A stretch of DNA of 64,000 nt from Polynucleobacter sp. 31A-FELB (GCF_018882405.1 NZ_JACVOO010000005.1:62001-126000); one strand, 5' to 3'. Positions 36,183 through 46,608 are shown, numbered from the stretch's first letter. Program-made: numbers and translations. Notes: a model not told the origin generated them from the letters alone.

Positions 36183-37418
36183 CTATGAGCGGTAATCAGC
36201 ATTAATGGAAACGTAGTCATGCGATAAGTCGCAAGTCCACATCGTCTGCTGCGCTGATCCACGACCCAAATCAATCTTGATGGTAATTTCTGGAGCCTGC
36301 ATAACCCTTTGTCCGTCAGCCTCTTGGTAATCAGGGTTACGACCACCATTCTTAGCAACCCACACGTCTCCAAGCCACATTTGTACTTTATTAACATCAA
36401 GGTCGGCAATGCCGGCATAGCCAATCGCGGCCAAGATGCGGCCTAGGTTAGGGTCGCTAGCAAAAAAAGCCGTTTTTACTAAAGGTGAGTGGGCAATCGC
36501 CTCTGCAACTAGACGGCACTCTTGTTCAGTCTTGCCGCCTTGCACATCAATCGTAATAAATTTTGTTGCTCCCTCGCCGTCTCTCACAATCATTTGCGCA
36601 AGCTTGCGCGAGAGATCTATTAGTGCGGACCGAACTAAACCATAACTAGCGTCACTAGTTGATTTAATCTGTACCGCTGACTGGCCAGTCGCCATGATGA
36701 TGAATGAATCATTCGTCGAGGTATCACCATCAATCGTAATAGCGTTAAATGACTGATCAGCAATTTCTTGAGTTAATGTAGAGAGCAAACCAGGTGCAAA
36801 ACCAGCATCCGTTGCAATGAATCCCAACATGGTCGCCATATTCGGATGAATCATTCCGGCACCCTTGCAAATACCAGTGATCGTCACAAGCCCAGCAGGA
36901 GTCTCTACCGTCATGGATGTAGCTTTAGGCTGCGTATCCGTAGTCATGATGGCTTCTGCAGCATCCAACCAATGGTCCTCGCCTAGATTGGCTACTGCTT
37001 TCGGTAAAGCAGAAATTAATTTATCAATTGGAAGTGGCTCTAGAATCACGCCAGTGGAAAACGGCAAAATTTGTTCTGGATTGAGCTTGAGCTCTTTTGC
37101 TAACTCAGCGCATGTTGCTAAGGCATCCTGCATGCCTCGCTCACCAGTCCCTGCATTAGCATTACCAGTATTGACCACCAAAGCGCGAATCTCACCCTTG
37201 GAGCCATCTAGAACTAAATGCTCACGGCAAACCTGAACCGGTGCAGCGCAGAAACGATTTAAAGTAAAAACACCGGCAACTTGTGAGCCAGGGGCCAAAG
37301 TCATCACCAATAAATCTTTGCGATTGGCTTTTTTAATTCCAGCTTCGGCGATACCCATCTGAAAACCTTTAACAGGCTTTAGCTGATCTTTTTGGGGGAG
37401 TGGCAAATTAACGGTCAT
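36183..37418 (-). CDS. argJ: Bifunctional ornithine acetyltransferase / N-acetylglutamate synthase
   Basis: The 411-residue protein contains the autocleavage motif around [13 protein letters not shown], where Thr becomes the new N-terminus of the beta chain, and the closing NADYRS. It moves the acetyl group from N-acetylornithine to glutamate in arginine synthesis. In related genomes argJ follows secA; here the AOR operon separates them. No ribosome-binding site or clear promoter is seen in the 38 nt before the ATG. Confidence 0.95.
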   Translation of the reverse strand: MTVNLPLPQKDQLKPVKGFQMGIAEAGIKKANRKDLLVMTLAPGSQVAGVFTLNRFCAAPVQVCREHLVLDGSKGEIRALVVNTGNANAGTGERGMQDALATCAELAKELKLNPEQILPFSTGVILEPLPIDKLISALPKAVANLGEDHWLDAAEAIMTTDTQPKATSMTVETPAGLVTITGICKGAGMIHPNMATMLGFIATDAGFAPGLLSTLTQEIADQSFNAITIDGDTSTNDSFIIMATGQSAVQIKSTSDASYGLVRSALIDLSRKLAQMIVRDGEGATKFITIDVQGGKTEQECRLVAEAIAHSPLVKTAFFASDPNLGRILAAIGYAGIADLDVNKVQMWLGDVWVAKNGGRNPDYQEADGQRVMQAPEITIKIDLGRGSAQQTMWTCDLSHDYVSINADYRS

Positions 37419-37456
37419 ATAAGCATTTAAATCAAAAGGTATTAATAGGAAAGGCG

Positions 37457-37768
37457 TTATCCGCCACCTCTCCGAGTATAAAGATCAAAGCGAGTTAGGA
37501 TTGACTGAATGTGTTCGGCCGAAAATGATGCATCAAATATGATTTCAAGCTCAAGCACCGGAATCAGTAAAAGGGCAATTTTGCGACTTCTTAAGGCGGC
37601 TCCGTGCATCAGAATCCTAGCAGGCTCCCCAGCAAGAAGCTTCTGATCATCAACTATAAGCGAAGTTTGTGGGTATAAATCCCCTAAAGCTTTGGGCAGC
37701 CAGCGCAGCAAATCTTCTGGAGTGCACCCCATTTCCCGCCTGACCGCGAAAATTTCACTACCAGCCAA
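37457..37768 (-). CDS. Unrecognised 103-residue protein ending in Gly-Gly-Gly, last gene of the AOR operon
   Basis: I do not recognise this family. The protein has an amphipathic helix ([17 protein letters not shown]), two beta-rich stretches ([20 protein letters not shown], then LELEIIFD) and ends [10 protein letters not shown]. The start is a TTG at 37768, 4 nt after the MoaD-like stop, or an ATG at 37732. Its position corresponds to the small accessory genes that follow aorABC in tungsten AOR operons of Aromatoleum, as I recall them. The exposed GGG tail beside a MoaD-like protein with a GG tail suggests a role in sulfur transfer or cofactor maturation, but this is inference only. Confidence 0.6.
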   Translation of the reverse strand: MAGSEIFAVRREMGCTPEDLLRWLPKALGDLYPQTSLIVDDQKLLAGEPARILMHGAALRSRKIALLLIPVLELEIIFDASFSAEHIQSILTRFDLYTRRGGG

Positions 37769-37772
37769 GGGA

Positions 37773-38027
37773 TTAGCCGCCTGCTACTGGCGGGCAAATA
37801 GCTAGAGCATCATTTTCCTTGAGAACATATGAAAAACGCTGATCTGGATTTATATAAACCCCATTGACCATAACCAAATGAGCTGATTTGCTGGGGATTT
37901 TGTAAAGCTCAATCATGTCCCCAATAGTACTTCCCTGAGGAACAACAATATCAGCTTCAATCCCATTCTTTTTAGAGGGCGGTAGATAACTTGCCAAACT
38001 GGCAAACAACTTCAAGGTAATTTGCAT
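37773..38027 (-). CDS. MoaD/ThiS-family sulfur carrier protein
   Basis: This 84-residue beta-grasp protein begins MQITLKLFASLASYLPP, has LVMVNGVYINPDQRFSYVLKENDALAICPP and ends VAGG. The C-terminal GG is thiocarboxylated in this family, giving the sulfur atoms of the pterin dithiolene. Placement in the AOR operon suggests a dedicated carrier for the tungsten pterin cofactor. It is 9 nt after the FAD subunit gene. Confidence 0.85.
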   Translation of the reverse strand: MQITLKLFASLASYLPPSKKNGIEADIVVPQGSTIGDMIELYKIPSKSAHLVMVNGVYINPDQRFSYVLKENDALAICPPVAGG

Positions 38028-38036
38028 GCGTAAAGC

Positions 38037-39293
38037 TTAATTCATCCAAGCCGATTGTGCTTGCCCTTTTGCTAAGTAAGCTTCCATTACTTGTGTGGGG
38101 TCACGTAATAAATGTGACTTCCATTCGCCTAGTCGAGTCTTTGATTGAATGAGTCCGCGCAACACGCCAATGTGATCAGTATTCCCAACGCAAGTAGCTC
38201 CAACCAATACATCTCCCAAAAACTCCAATCGGAGATATTTGAAGTGCTCACGATCTACGATTTCTACATGCTCGCCATCTTTTGCGCCAGCCCACAATCC
38301 AAAAGAAGAGGAAATGAGTCCCAGCGTATCCAGTACGTTAATTTGGAGCGCCCCTAGGCTTTCAGCATCTCCGCCAGTCATCGCAATACCAGCGATTCGA
38401 GCTTGATCTGCTGCATTAGGCTGAATAGCATTAACAATTCGCTGTCCTGTTGAAAAATCGATACTCTCAGCAACATCTCCTGCAGCATATACATCTGGAT
38501 GGGATGTTTGCATGCGCTCATTTACTAAAACGCCAGTCAATAAATCAAGGCCTGAATTTTGAAGACATCCAATATTTGGCTTGACTCCCGTTGCAGAAAT
38601 CACGAGGTCTACCTCTAGGACTTTGTCATTAGATAGCTTGACACTGAGAGCCGAGCCAGAGGAAGAGATCTCCTCAACTCGAGTGCCAGTAAAAACATCA
38701 ACACCCTTGGACTGAACCCATTCTTTGATCATTCCACCCGCCAGCCCAGTCATCATTCTGGGCACCATGCGATCACCCATTTCCACTACAGTAAGTCTCA
38801 CATCACGGCTAGCTAGAGCTTCCAAAATAATGCAGCCAATAAAACCAGCTCCCATCTGAAGCACCCGAGTACCTGGCTTAGCAAGGGACGCAATAGCCCT
38901 AGCATCGCTCATAGTCCAGCAAGAATGTACTCCCGGCAATTGAATGCCTGGAATTGGCGGCTGCACGGGGACGGAGCCAGTTGCAATCAACAGCTTATCG
39001 AAAGAAACTCGAGCACCGCCTTGAAGGAGCAACTCTTTAGCCTTGCAATCAACAGAATCTACGTGGCCGTGTACCTGCTCAATCTTTAATTTATCAAAAT
39101 GCTGAGGGTCTTTGCGTAAATAGGTTCCTGATTCTTGGATATTCCCCATTAACAAATAAGGAATTGCCATCCTTGAATAGGGAGGCACGTCCTCCGAACC
39201 AATCATGATAATTTGATCGGAAGGAGAACGTTTGCGAATAGTCTCCGCAGCAATCACTCCTGCAGGTCCGTTACCTAAGATGACGTGCTTCAT
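38037..39293 (-). CDS. aorC: FAD/NAD(P)H oxidoreductase subunit of the AOR complex
   Basis: The 418-residue flavoprotein has the FAD motif VILGNGPAGVIAAE at the N-terminus, a second dinucleotide site GTRVLQMGAGFIGCIILEAL (near residue 145), and the third FAD motif VYAAGDVAES. The pattern resembles the NirB/rubredoxin reductase group. In AOR complexes of Aromatoleum the AorC subunit passes electrons between the Fe-S subunit and NAD+. It lacks an extra bfd-type [2Fe-2S] domain. Confidence 0.82.
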   Translation of the reverse strand: MKHVILGNGPAGVIAAETIRKRSPSDQIIMIGSEDVPPYSRMAIPYLLMGNIQESGTYLRKDPQHFDKLKIEQVHGHVDSVDCKAKELLLQGGARVSFDKLLIATGSVPVQPPIPGIQLPGVHSCWTMSDARAIASLAKPGTRVLQMGAGFIGCIILEALASRDVRLTVVEMGDRMVPRMMTGLAGGMIKEWVQSKGVDVFTGTRVEEISSSGSALSVKLSNDKVLEVDLVISATGVKPNIGCLQNSGLDLLTGVLVNERMQTSHPDVYAAGDVAESIDFSTGQRIVNAIQPNAADQARIAGIAMTGGDAESLGALQINVLDTLGLISSSFGLWAGAKDGEHVEIVDREHFKYLRLEFLGDVLVGATCVGNTDHIGVLRGLIQSKTRLGEWKSHLLRDPTQVMEAYLAKGQAQSAWMN

Positions 39294-39303
39294 CTAAAGA
39301 ATC

Positions 39304-41151
39304 TTAAAGGCCAAGACGTTTAAGTGTTTCTGCACTCGGACGACCCTCAGGATCCCAGCCTCGAATCTTGTAATATTCGGGCAACATTTTGTCCAGACCA
39401 CTCACAGCGCCTTTACCAGGGCCAGTTTTTGCCGCTTCTGTCATGAGGCGCTTCGGTAATTTATCGTCCTTGTTCGTGAAGCCCGCACGGTTATTAAAGT
39501 CGCGCTCCATATTCCAAATACGCTCGCCAATCGTAGTCAAGTTCTCCACAGTAAACTCGTCTCCACATGCGGCTTGTAGCTGCGGCGCCACATCAGCAAG
39601 TGTCCAAGCAAAGCTCGTAAAAATACAAATCCCTGCCGAGTCAAATGCAGCAGTTGCATCTTGGAATGCTTTCACTAACTCTGGCTTGCCTTGTGTGTCA
39701 GCTGGTTCAGTCTTCACTGGAATGCCCAATACTTCAGACGCAATGGTATATCCACGTAAGTGACATGCCCCCCGGTTTGAGGTTGCATATGCCAAGCCAA
39801 TACCTTGAATCACTCGACCGTCATAGGCTGGAAATTCTTGACCCTTAACACTCATGGAGAGATCAGGCTGACCATATTTTTTGGTCAAGCGAGCAGAACC
39901 AAGTCCGAGCTCTTTTCCAAAGCCAACACCATTTGCAGTAATTTCTGCGAAGTAGCAAAGTGCTTTAGCGGAGCCAAATGGAGCCTCAATACCTAACTGC
40001 TCTTTAGTTAGGACGCCCATCTCATACATCTCCATGACGGCACCTACGGTTGCGCCAAAAGAAATAGGGTCAAAGCCGTCTTCATTGCACAACATGTTGG
40101 CAAACTGCAAAGCCTCCAAGTCATTCACACCATTTGCCGCACCTAAAGCCCAAGCAGCCTCATACTCCAGGCCACCCGAGGCATTCATATACTGCGGTTT
40201 ATTTTCAATTGAGAAATGTGTGTCATCAATCTTTGAGATTCGACCGCATGCAATGGTGCATGCAAAACACGCCTGATTCGTTACTAGCTGAGCCTTGCCA
40301 TCAGATGCACGCGGCGTCGCCATTGCTTCAGCAGAAATATCCTTGGCCCCATCAAACTGAACATCCTGGTGATTACGAGTGGGTAATGCACCAACCTCAT
40401 TAATCACATTCATCAATACTTGAGTGCCGTACGTTGGTAAACCCTCTCCAGTCACACCATTGCCAGCCAACACTGCCTTACCCGCGCGGGTTGCCTCCAT
40501 AAAGGCTTTAGGATTCTTAATATTGCCGACACCTTTTGTGCCTCGAACTGCAACTGCTTTTAAGTTTTTACTGCCCATCACTGCGCCTACGCCTGAGCGT
40601 CCAGCCGCACGATGCAAGTCATTCACGATTGCAGCGTAAAGCACTTCATTTTCACCGGCGCGTCCAATACAGGACACCCTAATTTGCGGGTCTTGATGTT
40701 TAGTTTTAATTGCAGGTTCTGTTTCCCAAACAGTTTTTCCCCATAGCTCAGAAGCATCTATAAGCTCGGCATTGTCATTCTCAATAAATAAATAAACTGG
40801 CTTAGGTGATTTGCCTTCGACAATCACCATATCCCAACCAGCCATCTTCAGCTCTGCGCCCCAATATCCACCGGAGTTAGAGCAGGCAATGGCTCCAGTC
40901 AGTGGACCCTTGGTCACCACCGTATAACGGCCACCAGTTGATGCCATCGTGCCAGTCAGAGGGCCGGTCGCCCAAATCATTTTATTTTCAGCAGAAAGTG
41001 GATCTACCTTGGGATCCAATTCTTCAACTAAATACTTTGATGCCAAGCCTCGTGAGCCCAAATATTCTTTAGCCCACTTCATATTGATTGGCTCTGAGAC
41101 ACAAGTGCCCGCAGTTAAATTAACGCGTAGTAATTTTCCAGCCCATGACAT
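39304..41151 (-). CDS. aorB: Tungsten-type aldehyde:ferredoxin oxidoreductase, large subunit
   Basis: The 615-residue protein starts MSWAGKLLRVNLTAG and has the AOR N-terminal domain with GPLTGTMASTGGRYTVVTKGPLTG (pterin contacts; two segments). The cluster-binding cysteines CFACTIACG (near residue 300) and a fourth Cys in SAGICIF (near 512) match the four Cys ligands of archaeal AOR. This family holds a W-bis-pterin and one [4Fe-4S] cluster and oxidises aldehydes to acids, or reduces acids in reverse. Tungstate transport and pterin genes are not in the window, so metal identity is inferred from the family. Confidence 0.92.
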   Translation of the reverse strand: MSWAGKLLRVNLTAGTCVSEPINMKWAKEYLGSRGLASKYLVEELDPKVDPLSAENKMIWATGPLTGTMASTGGRYTVVTKGPLTGAIACSNSGGYWGAELKMAGWDMVIVEGKSPKPVYLFIENDNAELIDASELWGKTVWETEPAIKTKHQDPQIRVSCIGRAGENEVLYAAIVNDLHRAAGRSGVGAVMGSKNLKAVAVRGTKGVGNIKNPKAFMEATRAGKAVLAGNGVTGEGLPTYGTQVLMNVINEVGALPTRNHQDVQFDGAKDISAEAMATPRASDGKAQLVTNQACFACTIACGRISKIDDTHFSIENKPQYMNASGGLEYEAAWALGAANGVNDLEALQFANMLCNEDGFDPISFGATVGAVMEMYEMGVLTKEQLGIEAPFGSAKALCYFAEITANGVGFGKELGLGSARLTKKYGQPDLSMSVKGQEFPAYDGRVIQGIGLAYATSNRGACHLRGYTIASEVLGIPVKTEPADTQGKPELVKAFQDATAAFDSAGICIFTSFAWTLADVAPQLQAACGDEFTVENLTTIGERIWNMERDFNNRAGFTNKDDKLPKRLMTEAAKTGPGKGAVSGLDKMLPEYYKIRGWDPEGRPSAETLKRLGL

Positions 41152-41169
41152 GATTTTTTCCTATGCTAT

Positions 41170-41646
41170 TTAATTGGAGCTATTTTGATTGCCGAGCTTG
41201 TCTGCCCATTCACGCATTTTGTCTAAACCTGTCCAATCGGCATCTACATAGGTAATAGCCTGGGTTGGACAAGCAGTTGCACAGGCTGGATCACCACCAC
41301 ATAAGTCACACTTCTGAACCTTGCCAGTGTCTTGAACATAATTAATTGTTCCAAAAGGGCAAGAGATCGTGCAAACCTTGCAACCCACACAAGTGTCATC
41401 AGAAACGACTTTAGCTCCAGTAAGGATGTCTAAACTAATCGCATCTACTGGACAAGCTTGAAGGCACCAAGCCTCAGAGCACTGTGTGCAGGTATAGGGA
41501 ACTTTTTTACCCGTATCATGAAATTCAAATACCTTGATTCGGGACTTAGAGGTATTGAATACTCCATAGTGCTCATAACTGCAAGCCATCTCACACTGAA
41601 GACAGCCTGTGCATTTATCTGCATTGATGTGCAGGGACTTTTGCAT
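41170..41646 (-). CDS. aorA: Ferredoxin-like electron transfer subunit with four [4Fe-4S] sites
   Basis: The 158-residue protein has exactly 16 cysteines in four groups: CTGCLQCEMAC, CTQC with CLQACP, CVGCKVCTISCP, and CDLC with CATACP. This is the HycB/DmsB-like arrangement, able to carry four [4Fe-4S] clusters. It should wire the AOR catalytic subunit to the flavoprotein. First gene of the operon; ribosome-binding site AAAGGAA precedes its ATG. Confidence 0.92.
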   Translation of the reverse strand: MQKSLHINADKCTGCLQCEMACSYEHYGVFNTSKSRIKVFEFHDTGKKVPYTCTQCSEAWCLQACPVDAISLDILTGAKVVSDDTCVGCKVCTISCPFGTINYVQDTGKVQKCDLCGGDPACATACPTQAITYVDADWTGLDKMREWADKLGNQNSSN

Positions 41647-41668
41647 ACCGGTTCCTTTTACCTATAAC

Positions 41669-41682
41669 TGCAATTTCTTGCA
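41669..41682 (-). promoter_or_regulatory. Inverted repeat before the AOR operon (possible operator)
   Basis: TGCAATTTCTTGCA is a perfect 5-bp inverted repeat with a 4-nt centre, 23 nt before the aorA ATG. A second palindrome, CTAGGG AAAG CCCTAG (41724-41739), with CATCTAG/CTAGATG as an alternative outer pairing (41713-41742), lies further upstream. I find no regulator gene here and no strong -35/-10 pair. Confidence 0.35.
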
Positions 41683-41751
41683 TATAAGAAAACATCATCA
41701 GCGATCTTAGAGCATCTAGATAGCTAGGGAAAGCCCTAGATGGTGAACCGA

Positions 41752-41778
41752 ATAAAAATGGAGGCCTAAGCCCCCATT
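41752..41778 (-). terminator. Rho-independent terminator of secA
   Basis: On the minus strand ATGGGGGC and GCCTCCAT pair (8 bp including one G-U) around TTAG, followed by TTTTTATT. It is about 30 nt past the secA stop and separates secA from the AOR operon. Confidence 0.85.
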
Positions 41779-41808
41779 CAATTTGAATGCTGCAGGATTA
41801 CAAGCTAC

Positions 41809-44574
41809 TTAAGCCAAAGCCCCGCAGCAGTTCTTGTATTTCTTACCGCTACCGCAGGTGCAGGGATCATTGCGACCGACTTTAGGACCAGCGCGCATCG
41901 GGGCAGGAGCAATTTCAATCGCTGCACCGCGGTCCCCAGTTGAACCAGCGACCTCAAGGTCTGCATCAGCATGCTGATACTGCACATCTGAGAGCTTAGC
42001 CAAATCTTCATTCATCGACTCAGAAGCTTCGTCCAACTCACTTGCACTACGAATCTGTACAGTCATGATGCTTTTCACAACATCATTCTTGATGACACTA
42101 AGCAATTCACCATAGAGCTCGAATGCTTCGCGGCGATATTCTTGTTTTGGATCCTTTTGAGCATAGCCACGTAAATGGATGCCTTGACGCAAATGATCCA
42201 AAGCAGCTAAATGTTCACGCCAATGCGTATCTAAGCTGTAGAGTAAAACTGAGCGCTCAAATCCTGCAAATGATGCACGTCCAGAAAGCTCTACTTTTGC
42301 ATCGTAAGTTTCTTTTGCAGCCTCTAATACACGATCAACAATCTGCTCATCGTCCATGGATGCAGCATTTTCAACCCAATTTTTCAGGTCAACTGTTAAG
42401 CCCCAGTCGCTGGCCAATACATTCTCCAAGCCAACTAGGTCCCACTGCTCTTCCATCGATTCCAGGGGAACGTATAAACCACAAATGCCACGCAAAACAT
42501 CTTCACGCAAATTGGCAATCAACTCACCAACATCGGCACTTTCAAGAACTTGATTTCTTAAGCGATAAGTCTCTTTGCGCTGATCGTTGGCGACATCGTC
42601 ATATTCCAACAATTGCTTACGAATATCAAAGTTACGACCCTCAACCTTACGCTGAGCAGACTCAATTGAGCGAGTCACCATACCAGCTTCAATTGGTTCG
42701 CCATCCGGCATCTTGAGACGATCCATGACTGCACGCAAACGATCCCCAGCAAAAATACGCAAGAGAGAGTCATCTAAAGAAAGATAAAAACGGGAGGAGC
42801 CTGAATCACCTTGACGGCCAGCACGACCGCGAAGCTGATTATCAATACGACGGCTCTCGTGACGCTCTGTACCAATAATGTGTAAACCACCCGCAGCTAA
42901 TACTTGATCATGCAAGCTTTGCCACTCATCCTGCAAGGTCTTAATCTTGGCTGCTTTCTCTACATCAGATAAAGCGGCATCCGCTTCTATTAAAGAAGAT
43001 TGTTTGCCAACGTTTCCGCCCAAAACAATATCTGTTCCACGACCAGCCATATTGGTGGCAATGGTGATCATCTTTGGTCTACCAGCTTGAGCAATGATCT
43101 CTGCTTCGCGAGCATGCTGTTTCGCATTCAATACTTGATGCGGCAATTGACGCTTATCTAGTAAACCAGCAATTAATTCTGAATTCTCAATCGAGGTTGT
43201 ACCAACCAAGACAGGTTGACCGCGTTTGTAGCAATCCTCAATATCTTTAATTACCGCATCGTAGCGCTCACGCGATGTCTTATAGATCTGATCTTGACGA
43301 TCTTTTCTTTGGCTGATGCGATTAGGGGGGATAACTACAGTCTCAAGGTTGTAAATCTCCTTGAACTCATACGCTTCGGTATCCGCAGTACCAGTCATAC
43401 CGGCCAACTTACCGTACATACGGAAGTAGTTCTGGAAAGTAATTGTGGCTAGTGTCTGATTCTCATTCTGAATCTGCACACCCTCTTTAGCCTCAACAGC
43501 TTGATGCAAACCATCAGACCAACGACGACCCTGCATTAGACGCCCTGTGAACTCATCAACAATAATGACTTCACCATTCTGAACAACATATTGTTGATCA
43601 CGGTTGTACAGAGTATGCGCACGTAATGCGGCATACACGTGATGCATCAGAGTAATATTTTGCGGGGCATACAAAGAGTCACCATCATTCAAAGCGCCAA
43701 GCTCAACTAAAACTGTTTCAGCTTTGTCATGACCACGCTCTGTTAAATAAACCTGCTGGGACTTTTCATCAACCCAATAATCACCTGGCTTTTCAACACC
43801 AGTGCCGTCTGCTTTTTCTTCACCAATTTGACGTTCTAAGTAAGCAGGCAATGCATTGATCTTGATATACAAATCGGTGTGGTCTTCAGCCTGACCAGAA
43901 ATAATCAATGGGGTGCGAGCCTCATCAATCAGAATGGAATCAACCTCATCAACAATCGCATAAGCTAGGCCACGCTGAACACGTTGACCCAAGTCTTGCA
44001 CCATGTTGTCGCGAAGGTAATCAAAACCAAACTCATTATTAGTACCGTAGGTGATATCAGCTGCATAAGCTTCTTGCTTAGTGGTGTGATCCATCTGAGA
44101 TAGATTGACACCAACCTTCATACCTAAGAAGTTATAGAGTGTTGACATCCACTCAGCATCACGCTGAGCCAAGTAGTCATTTACCGTAATAACGTGAACA
44201 CCTTTACCTGTTAAGGCATTCAAATACACAGGAAGCGTAGCGGTTAAGGTTTTACCTTCGCCCGTTCCCATTTCAGCAATCTTGCCTTGATGTAATGCAA
44301 GGCCACCCATCATCTGCGCATCAAAGTGGCGCATCTTCATCACTCGTGAACTTGCCTCACGAACTACCGCAAAAGCCTCAGGAGCAATATCATCTAATGA
44401 CTCACCCGCAGCCAAACGCGACTTGAACTCAGCAGTTTTTGCTTGCAGTGCGGCATCATCCAAAGCTTGCAGGCTAGGCTCGAAAGCGCTAACTTTGGCA
44501 ACTACTTTGCGATACTGTTTTAAGAGGCGGTCATTACGACTGCCGACCAGGGTTTTAAGAAGACCGATTACCAT
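41809..44574 (-). CDS. secA: Preprotein translocase ATPase SecA
   Basis: The 921-residue protein has Walker [10 protein letters not shown], the DEAD-like motor domains with [17 protein letters not shown] and [15 protein letters not shown], and a C-terminal zinc-binding tail [14 protein letters not shown]. SecA drives unfolded proteins through SecYEG. The Zn tail also binds SecB. It starts 25-55 nt from the divergent dciA-like gene. Confidence 0.98.
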   Translation of the reverse strand: MVIGLLKTLVGSRNDRLLKQYRKVVAKVSAFEPSLQALDDAALQAKTAEFKSRLAAGESLDDIAPEAFAVVREASSRVMKMRHFDAQMMGGLALHQGKIAEMGTGEGKTLTATLPVYLNALTGKGVHVITVNDYLAQRDAEWMSTLYNFLGMKVGVNLSQMDHTTKQEAYAADITYGTNNEFGFDYLRDNMVQDLGQRVQRGLAYAIVDEVDSILIDEARTPLIISGQAEDHTDLYIKINALPAYLERQIGEEKADGTGVEKPGDYWVDEKSQQVYLTERGHDKAETVLVELGALNDGDSLYAPQNITLMHHVYAALRAHTLYNRDQQYVVQNGEVIIVDEFTGRLMQGRRWSDGLHQAVEAKEGVQIQNENQTLATITFQNYFRMYGKLAGMTGTADTEAYEFKEIYNLETVVIPPNRISQRKDRQDQIYKTSRERYDAVIKDIEDCYKRGQPVLVGTTSIENSELIAGLLDKRQLPHQVLNAKQHAREAEIIAQAGRPKMITIATNMAGRGTDIVLGGNVGKQSSLIEADAALSDVEKAAKIKTLQDEWQSLHDQVLAAGGLHIIGTERHESRRIDNQLRGRAGRQGDSGSSRFYLSLDDSLLRIFAGDRLRAVMDRLKMPDGEPIEAGMVTRSIESAQRKVEGRNFDIRKQLLEYDDVANDQRKETYRLRNQVLESADVGELIANLREDVLRGICGLYVPLESMEEQWDLVGLENVLASDWGLTVDLKNWVENAASMDDEQIVDRVLEAAKETYDAKVELSGRASFAGFERSVLLYSLDTHWREHLAALDHLRQGIHLRGYAQKDPKQEYRREAFELYGELLSVIKNDVVKSIMTVQIRSASELDEASESMNEDLAKLSDVQYQHADADLEVAGSTGDRGAAIEIAPAPMRAGPKVGRNDPCTCGSGKKYKNCCGALA

Positions 44575-44628
44575 GGGATATTGAAGTAAATTAAGACCTT
44601 GAGTTTATCACCCGCACCCTCTTTTTAT

Positions 44629-45132
44629 ATGAACTTCGCCCCGAAACCCGTCCGCACGAAAGCCGCCCATGAGTGGCTAGAGTATTTGCGTGACTCTGAG
44701 GGCTTGGGCGGAATTTTGGCAAAGACAGAAGATCTGGCCAAACTCAAAATTGCCTTGAAAGCGGCCCTATTCGAGCTGGATTTAGATAACTTAGCGCCCA
44801 AAATTGAGGCTGGCTGGCGTTCCGGCGGTCAGAATGAATTGTTTTTACTGGTGAATGGGGCAAGTATCGCCACCCGTCTTCAACAGGTTTTACCTAGTCT
44901 AATCAATGAGTTAGCTAAAAAAGGGGTCATTTGTGCCAGTATTAAGGTACGCCTAAAACCAGCGCCACCCACCTGGGAAATTAAACCCCGTGAAGGTCAG
45001 CAGGTCAGCCAGAAGCCAAAAGGCTTTAATGCCGTAGCGAGGGCTTCTTGGGAATCCTTATTGGAGAAATTGGCGCCAGACTCTGATCTGCGTAAGGCGG
45101 TTGAACGCCTACTTCAAAGCAAGCCCAAATAA
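44629..45132 (+). CDS. DUF721 / DciA-like protein
   Basis: The 167-residue protein (from the ATG at 44629) contains the DUF721 region (NELFLLVNGASIATRLQQVLPSLINEL in three helices and strands). A TTG at 44599 would add ten residues. DciA proteins load the DnaB helicase in bacteria without DnaC; this short form between lpxC and secA is the usual betaproteobacterial DUF721 gene. Function is inferred from the family. Confidence 0.7.
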   Translation: MNFAPKPVRTKAAHEWLEYLRDSEGLGGILAKTEDLAKLKIALKAALFELDLDNLAPKIEAGWRSGGQNELFLLVNGASIATRLQQVLPSLINELAKKGVICASIKVRLKPAPPTWEIKPREGQQVSQKPKGFNAVARASWESLLEKLAPDSDLRKAVERLLQSKPK

Positions 45133-45134
45133 AC

Positions 45135-46049
45135 CTAGAAAAAGAGGGGTTGACTCTCTTTGGAATAGGCAGCGGGAGCCTTATTTTCTGGAAAACTACT
45201 GATTTCGTAAGAGCTAGGGTCTTCCAAAAGCTTACGCAAAAGCGCGTTATTCAGAGCATGTCCTGATTTTTCAGCGACATAAGAACCCACAATCGGATGG
45301 CCAACTAAATACAGATCGCCGATAGCGTCCAAAATTTTGTGGCGAACAAACTCATCTTCATAACGTAACTCTTCGTTATTCAGAATGCGATGCTCATCAA
45401 GCACGATCGCATTATCTAAACTTCCGCCACGAGCTAATCCCATTTCTCGCAAAGCTTCAACTTCATGTGCAAAGCCAAAAGTGCGCGCACGGCCAATCTC
45501 GCTTCGATATGCATGTTCTGCAAAATCCACTACAAAGCGCTGACCAGTTTTATCTACTGCCGGATGCTTAAAGTCGATTGTGAAATCTAACTTATAGCCA
45601 AAGAAAGGTTCTAGACGCGCGAGCTTGTCACCCTCTCTCACCTCTATAGGCTTCTTAATAACTACAAACTGTCTTGGCGCATCTTGCTCAGCAATACCAG
45701 CTGATTCCATCAGAAATAAGAATGAGGCTGCGCTGCCATCCATGATGGGAACTTCTTCCCCATCAAGCTCAATCAATAAGTTATCAAGCCCTAGGCCTGC
45801 ACAAGCTGAAAGTAAATGCTCCACGGTGGAAACACGTACTCCATCTTTTTGAATCACTGAGGCGAGGCGAGTATCACAAACCGCCAGAGCAGTAGCTGGA
45901 ACAACCGATTGCTCTGGGGTGTCTACACGTACAAATAAGATTCCTGAATTTATCGGAGCAGGCTTAATAGATAAGGTCACCTTGCGCCCAGAGTGCAAGC
46001 CAATCCCCACGGTTTTAATCGGGGTGGCGATTGTGCGTTGCTTCATCAT
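45135..46049 (-). CDS. lpxC: UDP-3-O-acyl-N-acetylglucosamine deacetylase
   Basis: The 304-residue protein has the zinc motifs [10 protein letters not shown] (His78) and [11 protein letters not shown] with the His and Asp ligands, plus the IGIHSG-like [10 protein letters not shown] near the N-terminus. It performs the committed step of lipid A synthesis. It confirms a Gram-negative outer membrane. It is convergent with dciA, with only 2 nt between stops. Confidence 0.97.
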   Translation of the reverse strand: MMKQRTIATPIKTVGIGLHSGRKVTLSIKPAPINSGILFVRVDTPEQSVVPATALAVCDTRLASVIQKDGVRVSTVEHLLSACAGLGLDNLLIELDGEEVPIMDGSAASFLFLMESAGIAEQDAPRQFVVIKKPIEVREGDKLARLEPFFGYKLDFTIDFKHPAVDKTGQRFVVDFAEHAYRSEIGRARTFGFAHEVEALREMGLARGGSLDNAIVLDEHRILNNEELRYEDEFVRHKILDAIGDLYLVGHPIVGSYVAEKSGHALNNALLRKLLEDPSSYEISSFPENKAPAAYSKESQPLFF

Positions 46050-46077
46050 GGTTTTATCTAAATTCAGGAATGATTTC

Positions 46078-46578
46078 TTACAGCTTTTTCAAAATTGAAG
46101 CAGCGTCGCTCACTTCAAACTTACCAGGTGCTTCACGATCTAAAGTTGTCACTACACCGTCTTCAACAATCATGGCATAACGATCTGAACGAACACCCAA
46201 ACCTCGCGAAGTCAAATCTAATTCGAGGCCAAGTTTCTTAGTAAATTCAGCACTACCATCGCCCAACATGCGGATCTTTTTTCCAACTTTTTGATCACGT
46301 CCCCAAGCACCCATTACAAATGGATCATTAACTGAAATACACCAGATCTCATCAACACCTTTTGCTTTGATTGCATCAAAGTGCTCAACGTAGCTAGGAA
46401 CGTGCTTTGCTGAACAAGTCGGAGTAAATGCACCAGGCAAAGCAAAGATCACAATCTTCTTGCCGGCAGTGAGTTTTTCAACTTCGAATGCGTTTGGGCC
46501 AATAGCGCAACCTTCGCTAGCTTCATCTAAAAACTCATAAAGAGTAGCGTTTGGTAATTTTTGTCCGACTGCGATCAT
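46078..46578 (-). CDS. Peroxiredoxin (Prx5/AhpE-like)
   Basis: The 166-residue protein has the peroxidatic site [19 protein letters not shown] (Cys near residue 55) and the [11 protein letters not shown] segment of Prx5-type enzymes. It reduces peroxides with thioredoxin or glutaredoxin. In Burkholderiales it is regularly found between ftsZ and lpxC. No glutaredoxin domain is fused. Confidence 0.88.
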   Translation of the reverse strand: MIAVGQKLPNATLYEFLDEASEGCAIGPNAFEVEKLTAGKKIVIFALPGAFTPTCSAKHVPSYVEHFDAIKAKGVDEIWCISVNDPFVMGAWGRDQKVGKKIRMLGDGSAEFTKKLGLELDLTSRGLGVRSDRYAMIVEDGVVTTLDREAPGKFEVSDAASILKKL

Positions 46579-46608
46579 AAGATCTCCAATGAAATAGTTG
46601 TCATGAGT

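Noticed and set aside
37457-41646. Considered the AOR region as a mobile element or phage insertion
   Set aside because: I found no integrase, transposase, terminal repeats or att-like duplication at either edge; only the gene order suggests insertion.
42123-42716. 197-codon plus-strand frame inside secA
   Set aside because: It is antisense to a highly conserved part of secA; the product is rich in His and Gln in a way typical of the complement of coding sequence.
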